Assembly: GCA_005880525.1 (NCBI GenBank)
Contig: VBFW01000207.1
Coordinates: 1-6,559 of the forward strand
DNA: 6,559 nucleotides
Reading direction: 5' to 3'
DNA from: Chloroflexota bacterium
GTDB lineage: Bacteria; Chloroflexota; Dormibacteria; Dormibacterales; Dormibacteraceae
Below the pieces are notes generated by a model, which did no database searches, was not told the origin of the DNA, and saw only the letters and a program-made list of their open reading frames with translations. Shown here piece after piece: positions 1-5,308 of this stretch. Each line of letters opens with the position of its first letter. The first letter of the stretch is position 1. The translations under genes and the position numbers were made by a program.

Positions 1-159
1 CTTGATGCTGCCCCGCGACCCGCCGCTCGTGCCGGTGGCCTTGGGAGCGAGCGCGCCGCCTGCAAGAACGCCCACGACAAGTCCGCCCACTGCGCCCACG
101 CCGCCGGCGATGAGCTGCCTACGAGTTACCTCACGCTGAGTGATCGAGTCGCCAGCCAA
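1..159 (-). CDS. Tat-signal exported protein, N-terminal part only (3' end beyond window)
   Basis: The first 53 codons of a gene leaving the left edge. It starts at TTG (157-159), 6 nt after a perfect AGGAGG, which fixes the start. The N-terminus has a twin-arginine motif, TRRQLIA (residues 12-18), then a Gly/Ala/Val/Leu-rich hydrophobic stretch (about 17-38) ending in GALA, so export of a folded protein by the Tat pathway is likely. Pro follows the possible AxA-like cleavage site, which is unfavourable for signal peptidase I, so the segment may remain as an anchor. A Ser/Gly/Thr-rich linker follows (41-50). The gene begins 33 nt after the Gfo/Idh stop on the same strand and is probably cotranscribed with it. 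Context would fit a periplasmic sugar-binding protein or an exported redox/carbohydrate enzyme. The mature domain lies outside the window, so no function is assigned. Confidence 0.7.
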   Translation of the reverse strand, partial: MAGDSITQREVTRRQLIAGGVGAVGGLVVGVLAGGALAPKATGTSGGSRGSIK

Positions 160-165
160 TTCAAA

Positions 166-171
166 CCTCCT
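166..171 (-). promoter_or_regulatory. Shine-Dalgarno AGGAGG deciding a TTG start
   Basis: The plus strand reads CCTCCT here, a full AGGAGG on the minus strand with a 6-nt spacer to the TTG at 157-159. It supports translation of the Tat-signal protein from this rare start codon. It lies in the short gap after the Gfo/Idh gene. Confidence 0.75.
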
Positions 172-192
172 CTGGTAGTTGCAATAGAACCT

Positions 193-1242
193 TCAGGCTC
201 GTGCGGGGGCCGCCTCGACCTGGTAATCGACCTTGACCGGGGTGCCGTTCTTCTTCGCGGACTCGTCGATCGCAAAGCACACGGCCATCGACTTGTAGGA
301 GTCGTGGATCGACGCATGTGACTCGACGTTGTTCTCGATGCAGTCGAGGAAGTGCGCGATCTCCGGCACGAACGGGTGGTGCGTGACATCGCCCGAGGAC
401 GGCTCGATGGTCGGGAACGTCCAGTAGTCGAGCGAGCCCGGGTAGTGCTTCTTCGAATAGACGCGGTTGTTCTGGACAGTGCCCTCGGTACCGAACAGCC
501 GGACGTTGAAGATGTACGGAGTGTCGGCGTCGAGCACCGTCGAGAGCTTGCCGACCGCGCCGTTCTCGAACTTGAGCGACGCCACCATCACGGGGTCGTA
601 CTGGTAGTTCATGTCGAGCTTCGGCCCGGCGGAGAACGCCGCCACCTCGGTGATCTCGCCTGCGAAGTAGCGGATGGCGTCCGCGGCGAGGCAGCCGGCG
701 GCGATGAACGCGCTCCCGCCCAGCGGCATGGCCACCGCCCACGGATAGCTCGGGTACTCCTTCTTGAGCGGGTGCCAGTAGTCGGCCTCGGCGTAGATCA
801 TCTTGCCGATCACGCCGTCGGCCTGGAGCTTCTTGACGGTGATGAACTGAGGGTTCCAGCGCAGGACGAAGGACGTCACGCTCTTCACCTTGGCTTCGCT
901 CACGGCTCTGTGGATGCGCCGCACGCCGGCGTAGTCGAGGGCGATCGGCTTTTCGATCACCACGTGGCGTCCGGTCTTGGCCGCTCGCTCGACCTGCGCC
1001 GGCCGCACGTCAGGCGGCGTGCATGACACGACGATCTTGACGCGGTCGTCGTTGAAGAGCTCGTCCTCGCTCTTGTACTCGCGGCCCTCAACGCCGTATT
1101 GCTTCATCAGCTTCTCGGCCTTGCCTGGCGTGCGGTTGTAGATGCCCGCCACCTCGGTCAGGGGATGGTCGCGAAATGCCTTGACGTATTCACCCGCAAC
1201 CCAGCCGGCGCCGAGAATCGCTACTCCGTATTTCTTAGCCAC
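193..1242 (-). CDS. Gfo/Idh/MocA family NAD(P)-dependent oxidoreductase
   Basis: A 349-aa protein, normal for the family, whose members oxidise or reduce sugars, inositols and related polyols with NAD(P) in the cytoplasm. The N-terminal Rossmann fold shows AILGAGWVAGE (residues 8-18) for dinucleotide binding, and the EKP motif with its conserved catalytic Lys is at 97-99. The C-terminal alpha/beta domain follows from about residue 125. The usual GGxxxDxGxH active-site helix reads GGSAFIAAGCLAAD (175-188), so the Asp is Ala181 and the His is Leu185. The fold is clear but catalysis may be altered. The start is the GTG at 1240-1242, preceded by GGAGG with a 7-nt spacer. A longer frame back to 1302 is rejected because it would place the start inside the -35 box. 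The Tat-signal gene follows in the same operon, and the GMC dehydrogenase genes diverge from the same region. Substrate unknown. Confidence 0.93.
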   Translation of the reverse strand: MAKKYGVAILGAGWVAGEYVKAFRDHPLTEVAGIYNRTPGKAEKLMKQYGVEGREYKSEDELFNDDRVKIVVSCTPPDVRPAQVERAAKTGRHVVIEKPIALDYAGVRRIHRAVSEAKVKSVTSFVLRWNPQFITVKKLQADGVIGKMIYAEADYWHPLKKEYPSYPWAVAMPLGGSAFIAAGCLAADAIRYFAGEITEVAAFSAGPKLDMNYQYDPVMVASLKFENGAVGKLSTVLDADTPYIFNVRLFGTEGTVQNNRVYSKKHYPGSLDYWTFPTIEPSSGDVTHHPFVPEIAHFLDCIENNVESHASIHDSYKSMAVCFAIDESAKKNGTPVKVDYQVEAAPARA

Positions 1243-1249
1243 GGGCGCG

Positions 1250-1254
1250 CCTCC
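1250..1254 (-). promoter_or_regulatory. Shine-Dalgarno GGAGG of the Gfo/Idh gene
   Basis: GGAGG on the minus strand, 7 nt before the GTG at 1240-1242. It fixes the start so that the protein begins about seven residues before the Rossmann glycine motif, as usual in the family. Confidence 0.75.
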
Positions 1255-1280
1255 ATGATTCCCTCCCCAACGTGGTCCGT

Positions 1281-1309
1281 AGGGTATGAGCGCCCAGAGC
1301 ACCTGTCAA
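1281..1309 (-). promoter_or_regulatory. Sigma-70-type promoter for the Gfo/Idh operon
   Basis: On the minus strand a perfect -35 TTGACA (1304-1309) and a -10 TACCCT (1281-1286) are separated by exactly 17 nt. Transcription would begin near 1274, leaving a leader of about 30 nt before the GTG at 1242, with room for the GGAGG. It should drive the Gfo/Idh gene and the Tat-signal gene. The -10 keeps the first two and last consensus bases (TA...T). Confidence 0.65.
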
Positions 1310-1321
1310 GTTCGAGATTGA
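1306..1321. promoter_or_regulatory. Interrupted palindrome, candidate operator in the divergent promoter region
   Basis: TCAAgtTCGAgaTTGA, with 12 of 16 positions symmetric about a central CG. It overlaps the -35 box of the minus-strand promoter and lies upstream of the plus-strand small-subunit gene. A central CG flanked by A/T-rich half sites resembles LacI-family operators, common repressors of sugar genes, but the match is by shape only. An 8-bp palindrome TTGATCAA (1318-1325) overlaps its right arm and TGTACA (1331-1336) lies next to it. No regulator gene is in the window. Confidence 0.35.
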
Positions 1322-1332
1322 TCAAAGCGTTG

Positions 1333-1338
1333 TACATT
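1333..1338 (+). promoter_or_regulatory. Possible -10 box for the small-subunit/GMC operon
   Basis: TACATT matches the TANNNT form of actinobacterial -10 boxes, but there is no convincing -35 about 17 nt upstream. Initiation about 7 nt downstream would fall at 1345-1347, almost on the TTG start, giving a nearly leaderless mRNA. This would agree with the absence of a good ribosome binding site before that TTG. Weak evidence. Confidence 0.25.
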
Positions 1339-1346
1339 TCTGAAGC

Positions 1347-1919
1347 TTGGCTTACGACAGAAAACAGGGCGGGCACAGCGTCGCTCAGGCCAATCGCCCC
1401 GACTATCGGCTGGAGATCGGCCGGGCTGAGGTGCCTGTCGGTGAGCCGCGCGGTTTCTCGGTGCTCGATGCGCAGCGTGCGACCACGCTGCGGGCGTGGG
1501 TCACGACGCTGATACCGGCGCGTGGCGACCGCCCGGACGCTGCGGACGTCGGCGCCGCGGAGTACGTGGACGCGACAGTGTTTCTCGTGCCCGCGCTGAG
1601 GCCCGCGCTCATTCAGGCCATCGATCGCCTGGAGCGTTCAGCGAACGACCAGCGGCATAAAGCTTTCAGTGAATGCAGCGCAGAGGACCGCGAGGGCTTG
1701 CTGCGCGAGTTCGAGGCGGTCGACGCGAGCGATGCTTTCAACATGGTCCGCGACTTCACGTACGAGGCTTACTACGGCCATTCGCGCGTGCTGGCCGCGC
1801 TCGAGAAGGAGACGAGCTGGAGCAGCGCGTCACCGACACGCGGCAGCGCGATGAAGCCGTTCGACGCGTCGCGCCTGGAGCGCGTGAGCAAGCTGCCACC
1901 TCGCTGGCGCAAGGCGTAG
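1347..1919 (+). CDS. Gluconate 2-dehydrogenase subunit 3 family protein (small subunit of a GMC dehydrogenase)
   Basis: A 190-aa protein resembling the gamma subunit of membrane-associated gluconate/glucose-type dehydrogenases. Family-like segments are a helix with LRAWVTTLIPA (48-58), then AADVGAAEYVD (65-75), and the characteristic RDFTYEAYYGHSRVL (135-149). The tail with FDASRLERV (172-180) is also common in the family. Known gamma subunits stabilise the catalytic flavoprotein and often carry the Tat signal that exports both. Here the N-terminus (MAYDRKQGG) has no twin arginine or hydrophobic stretch, and a TGA lies in frame just upstream (1341-1343), so no longer signal-bearing form is possible. 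The TTG start at 1347 lacks a clear Shine-Dalgarno. GTG at 1431 is an alternative, but the codons before it look coding. The GMC gene follows after 4 nt, which makes the pairing firm. Cytoplasmic location is inferred. Confidence 0.85.
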   Translation: MAYDRKQGGHSVAQANRPDYRLEIGRAEVPVGEPRGFSVLDAQRATTLRAWVTTLIPARGDRPDAADVGAAEYVDATVFLVPALRPALIQAIDRLERSANDQRHKAFSECSAEDREGLLREFEAVDASDAFNMVRDFTYEAYYGHSRVLAALEKETSWSSASPTRGSAMKPFDASRLERVSKLPPRWRKA

Positions 1920-1923
1920 GACG

Positions 1924-3522
1924 ATGACCCAGCCGGCGGTGGCCGATGTGCTCGTCATCGGCTCGGGGGCATCGGGCGCGGCTGTCAGCTGGCGCCTGGC
2001 CGGCCTCGGCGCGAGCGTCATCTGCCTCGAGCAGGGCGACTGGGTCGACCGCGAGCGACTGCCCAAGAATCACGTCGATTGGGAGGTGCGCGGACGCCGC
2101 TTCTGGGCGGCCAACCCGAACGTCCGCCGCTGGCCGGCCGACTACCCGGTGGGCAGCGAGGGTGAGAACCCCGTCGACATATACATGTACAACGCTGTCG
2201 GCGGCAGCACGATCGGATTCGCCGGCAACTACTGGCGCATGGCCCCGTCCGACTTCAAGGTGCACACGCTGGATGGCGTCGGCGCCGACTGGCCGCTGAC
2301 CTACGAGGAGCTTGCGCCCTACTACACGATCAATGAGCGGGTCATCGGCGTGGCCGGTCTCGCCAACGACCCCTGCGGGCCGCCGCGCGATACGCTGCCG
2401 GTTCCGCCCGCACCCATCGGCCGGCCGGGCGAGCTGCTTGCGGACGCCTACGAGAAGCTGGGCTGGTACTGGTGGCCGACAGAGCAGTCGATCACCACCG
2501 CCGCTTACAACGGCCGGCCGGCATGCGACAACCGGGGCTGGTGCACGTTCGGCTGCCCGCAGAAGTCGCTATCGACAGTTGACGTCACGTACTGGCCGCC
2601 CGCGCTCGAGAAAGGCGTGGAGCTGCGCACCGGCTCCCGCGTGCGCGAGGTGCTTCTCGATGCGACCGGCAAGGCGGCCGGCGCCCTCTACTACGACGGC
2701 GACGGTGGGGTACGCGAGGCGCGAGCGAAGGTCGTCGTCGTCGCAGGCGGCGGACTGGGGACGCCGAGGCTGCTGCTCATGTCGGCGTCGGCGTCGCATC
2801 CCGACGGCCTCGCCAACTCCAGCGGACTTGTCGGCAAGAACCTGATGACGCACGTGCAGAGCTTCGCGGTAGGTAAGTTCGACGAGGCGGTCGACGGCTG
2901 GCAGGGCACTTGGGGCGGCACCGTTTCGACGCGGCAGTTCTACGAAACCGATCCGTCGCGCGATTATTTGCGCGGCTTCATCATGAGCGGCTGCCGCGGC
3001 TGGTCTCCGCTGAACCTGGCGCTGCAGGTGGCGCCGTGGGGCTCGGGTCATCACGACGCGCTGGACGAGCGCATCAACCACGAGATCGTCATGTACCTGT
3101 GCGGCGAGGACCTGCCAGAGGAAGCCAACCGCGTCGAGCTCGACTGGGAGCACCAGGACCGATTCGGATTGCCCGGCGTGCGCACGCACTACGCGCTCGG
3201 CGACAACAGCCGGCGCTTGGGGACGGACATGATCGCGCACGGACACCAGGTGCTCGACGCCGCGGGTGCGTCGTCGGTGCGCGACTTCGGGCTGTCGCCC
3301 ATCTGGGGCTGGCACCTGCTCGGCACGGCGCGCATGGGCACCGACCCGCGAACCTCGGTCGTCGACGGCTCGAACCAGGCGCACGACGTGCCGAACCTCT
3401 TCGTGGTCGACGGCAGCAGCATGCCGACGAGCGCCGCGGTCAACCCGACCCACACCATCCAGGCGGTCGCGCTTCGAGCCGCGGACAAGATCTGGGAGAA
3501 GCGGCGGGACTGGACCGCTTAG
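1924..3522 (+). CDS. GMC-family FAD-dependent dehydrogenase with predicted [3Fe-4S] motif
   Basis: A 532-aa flavoprotein predicted to oxidise an alcohol or sugar hydroxyl/hemiacetal. VLVIGSGASGAAVSWRL (9-25) with Glu36 is the FAD ADP-binding fold. YNAVGGSTIGFAGNYWRM (89-106) matches the first GMC signature region and VVVAGGGLGTPRLLL (271-285) the second. The C-terminus has GWHLLGTARMG, with probable catalytic His464, and VNPTHTIQA (506-514), where Asn507 or His510 may be the partner residue. Cys201, Cys207 and Cys211 form C-x5-C-x3-C, the spacing that binds a [3Fe-4S] cluster in the Burkholderia FAD glucose dehydrogenase alpha subunit. There is no signal peptide. The ATG at 1924 has AAGG 9 nt upstream inside the preceding gene and lies 4 nt after its stop, so the two are probably cotranslated. 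No cytochrome c subunit follows, so the electron acceptor is unknown. Substrate cannot be read from sequence. Confidence 0.94.
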   Translation: MTQPAVADVLVIGSGASGAAVSWRLAGLGASVICLEQGDWVDRERLPKNHVDWEVRGRRFWAANPNVRRWPADYPVGSEGENPVDIYMYNAVGGSTIGFAGNYWRMAPSDFKVHTLDGVGADWPLTYEELAPYYTINERVIGVAGLANDPCGPPRDTLPVPPAPIGRPGELLADAYEKLGWYWWPTEQSITTAAYNGRPACDNRGWCTFGCPQKSLSTVDVTYWPPALEKGVELRTGSRVREVLLDATGKAAGALYYDGDGGVREARAKVVVVAGGGLGTPRLLLMSASASHPDGLANSSGLVGKNLMTHVQSFAVGKFDEAVDGWQGTWGGTVSTRQFYETDPSRDYLRGFIMSGCRGWSPLNLALQVAPWGSGHHDALDERINHEIVMYLCGEDLPEEANRVELDWEHQDRFGLPGVRTHYALGDNSRRLGTDMIAHGHQVLDAAGASSVRDFGLSPIWGWHLLGTARMGTDPRTSVVDGSNQAHDVPNLFVVDGSSMPTSAAVNPTHTIQAVALRAADKIWEKRRDWTA

Positions 3523-3526
3523 TTCG

Positions 3527-4015
3527 CTAGAGCAGCGACTCGATCGCCTCGACCACGCGCGCGTCGTCGGGCTTGACCCTCGATCGGAATCGCCTGGTCA
3601 CCTTGCCCTCGCGATCGACAAGGAACTTCTCGAAGTTCCATCCGACGTTGCCCGCCTTGCCGCCGTCATCGGGAGTTTCGCTGAGCAGCGCATACAGCGG
3701 GTGCTGCTCCGGGCCCTTCACATCGAGCTTGGCGAACAGCGGGAACGTGACTCCGAAGTTGATCTTGCAGAACTCCTGGATCTGATCCGCGTTGCCCGGC
3801 TCCTGGTGCCCGAACTGGTTGCAGGGAAAGCCGAGAACGGTGAAGCCGCGGTCTGAGTAGCGCTCGTACAGCGCCTCGAGCCCCGCGTACTGGGGAGTGA
3901 AGCCGCAGCGCGAGGCCACGTTCACAGCCAGCACGACCTTGCCCGAGTAGGTCGAAAGGCTCTCCGGCTTGCCGCTGAGGCGCGGCATCTCGATGTCGTA
4001 AACGGAGCTCGCCAT
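3527..4015 (-). CDS. Glutathione peroxidase family protein, thioredoxin-dependent type
   Basis: A 162-aa thiol peroxidase of the usual bacterial length, reducing hydrogen peroxide or lipid hydroperoxides, probably in the cytoplasm since no signal peptide is seen. Numbered from ATG 4015, the peroxidatic Cys37 is in NVASRCGFTPQY, with Gln71 in GHQEPG and Trp126-Asn127 in GWNFEKFL completing the catalytic tetrad. The conserved Cys65 lies in FPCNQFG. Cys83 in EFCKINFG is at the resolving-Cys position of 2-Cys, thioredoxin-using members. With a plain Cys rather than selenocysteine and this second Cys, thioredoxin is the likely donor. The start is uncertain: ATG 4015 gives the typical N-terminus (MASSVYDIEM), but GGAG abuts it with no spacer. 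An in-frame TTG at 4027 adds four residues without a clear ribosome binding site. The ABC permease gene ends upstream; the GMC gene converges from the other side. Confidence 0.93.
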   Translation of the reverse strand: MASSVYDIEMPRLSGKPESLSTYSGKVVLAVNVASRCGFTPQYAGLEALYERYSDRGFTVLGFPCNQFGHQEPGNADQIQEFCKINFGVTFPLFAKLDVKGPEQHPLYALLSETPDDGGKAGNVGWNFEKFLVDREGKVTRRFRSRVKPDDARVVEAIESLL

Positions 4016-4087
4016 CTCCAGAGTCAACGGCCCGAATGGACGGGTAATTCCGACGTCAGGCTCAGAGGAGCCGCTAGTGGAGCTCAG
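4016..4087 (-). other. Gap between permease and peroxidase genes
   Basis: Seventy-two nt between the permease stop and the peroxidase ATG. It contains a small perfect inverted repeat, GGCTC-AGAG-GAGCC (4059-4072), with no T run on either side, so it is not a convincing terminator. No -35/-10 pair stands out. The peroxidase may be cotranscribed with the ABC genes, but the gap leaves room for its own promoter. Confidence 0.4.
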
Positions 4088-5308
4088 TCAGTCCGTTCCC
4101 CTCCATGCCTGGCTCAGCTTCACGCGCGTGCCGATGCGCATGACCGAGTTGGCGTAGATCCGGGCGGCAAGCGCGTTCAGCAGCCCGATCGCGACTATCG
4201 CCAGGACCACCGCCAGGATGACCTGCCACGCCTGAGCGTCACCGGTCGCCATCCGCGCCGGCATCAGGATGGGAGAGAGCGGGGGGATGATCGAGAGCGC
4301 GACTGCGAGCGGGTTTGTCGGATTCGCTTCGACCCAGAAAAAGGCCAGGTACGTGCCCAGCACGAGCATCGTCAGCGGGCTCGTCACCGATGCGAGGTCC
4401 TCCTGCCTGGAGACCAGAGAGCCCCCCGCGGCGTAGACCAGCGCGTACAGGACGAAGCCCAGCACGAACCACATCAGCCCACCCGCGATTGCGGTGAAGC
4501 CGACGTTGGGAACGCTGATCACGTGAGTGCGGCTGACCGCCACAAGCGCTGCCGCTCCCAGCAGCGTGAGCTGGAGAAAGCCGACCAGGCCGATGCCGAC
4601 CACCTTGCCGAGCAGCAGCTGGCGCGGCCGCACGGTGCCGAGCAGGATCTCGATGATGCGGTTCGCCTTCTCTTCCACAACGCCCGCGGCCACGATCTGT
4701 CCGTACACGAGCAGCGCGGTGTAGAGCAGCGCGGCCACGAAGATGCCGACCACTGTCTGCTGGGTCTTCAGGGCCGCGTTGGGGTCGAGGAAGACGAGCT
4801 GGATCGACGCGCTTGCGACCGCGGTTTGCACCGCCGTCGGGTCAGCCCCCGCCGCGGTGAGGGCTCGGTTGAGCGCGACCTGCTTGACGATCGCATTGAG
4901 AGTTGCCGCGAGCGTCGGGTTCAGGTCGTCTTTCACCTCGACCTGCGGTGAGGCGGGGTCTCCGCTGATCAGAGCGTCCAGGCTGCCATTGCGCACCTTG
5001 TCCTCGCCGGTCCGGATGTCGGCAGGATCGTTGCGCTCGACCTTCACGTCCTCGGTGCGGGCCGCGGCGGTCAGCGGCTGCGCCAGCACCTGCGCCTGAC
5101 CGACGAAGCCGACCTTCACGGTCGTCGTTGCGCGGCTGAAGACGAGCGCCTGCAAGACGATGTAGCCGGCAAGCAGGGCCATGAACAGGAGAGTCCCGAT
5201 CACGAAGAAGCGGCTTCGGACGCGGGTCAGGAACTCGCGCCTCGCCACCAGCAGCACCGTGCGCAGGGCTTCGTTGCGAATCCGCCCGGGCTCAAGAAGG
5301 TGCAGCAA
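4088..5308 (-). CDS. ABC-2 type transporter permease, NatB-like
   Basis: A 406-aa integral membrane subunit of an ABC exporter. One membrane segment lies near the N-terminus (about 35-57). It is followed by a roughly 120-residue extracytoplasmic domain (60-180) and a C-terminal bundle of hydrophobic segments at about 185-208, 232-258, 270-297, 309-327, 333-350 and 361-385. The cytoplasmic loop VVEEKANRIIEILLGTVRP (210-228) is the hallmark of the NatB/YhaP-like group, and IPPLSPILMPARM (341-353) is a conserved late loop. Bacillus NatAB exports sodium, but related pairs handle other substrates, so the cargo is not assigned. The TTG start at 5308 is supported by GGAGG with a 6-nt spacer. It lies within the ATPase gene, giving a 17-nt overlap and probable translational coupling. 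Confidence 0.93.
   Translation of the reverse strand: MLHLLEPGRIRNEALRTVLLVARREFLTRVRSRFFVIGTLLFMALLAGYIVLQALVFSRATTTVKVGFVGQAQVLAQPLTAAARTEDVKVERNDPADIRTGEDKVRNGSLDALISGDPASPQVEVKDDLNPTLAATLNAIVKQVALNRALTAAGADPTAVQTAVASASIQLVFLDPNAALKTQQTVVGIFVAALLYTALLVYGQIVAAGVVEEKANRIIEILLGTVRPRQLLLGKVVGIGLVGFLQLTLLGAAALVAVSRTHVISVPNVGFTAIAGGLMWFVLGFVLYALVYAAGGSLVSRQEDLASVTSPLTMLVLGTYLAFFWVEANPTNPLAVALSIIPPLSPILMPARMATGDAQAWQVILAVVLAIVAIGLLNALAARIYANSVMRIGTRVKLSQAWRGTD

Noticed and set aside
352..1026. Plus-strand open frame antisense to the Gfo/Idh gene
   Set aside because: Arg/Val/Asp/His-rich composition typical of an antisense shadow, with no ribosome binding site or domain.
1243..1302. In-frame 20-residue N-terminal extension of the Gfo/Idh gene
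   Set aside because: Its start codon would lie upstream of the expected transcription start and overlap the -35/spacer region. The GTG at 1242 has a good GGAGG and gives a normal family N-terminus.
1657..1919. Possible frameshift or altered C-terminus in the small-subunit gene
   Set aside because: The tail with PFDASRLERV and a basic end resembles the C-termini of related family members, and the frame stays open to a TAG 4 nt before the GMC start.
2569..3453. Long minus-strand open frame inside the GMC gene (294 codons)
   Set aside because: It is an antisense shadow caused by GC-rich third positions. Its composition is Arg/Val/His-rich with no domain, while the plus strand encodes a clear GMC protein.
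4059..4072. Inverted repeat GGCTC-AGAG-GAGCC as a terminator
   Set aside because: The stem is only 5 bp and no T run follows on either strand.
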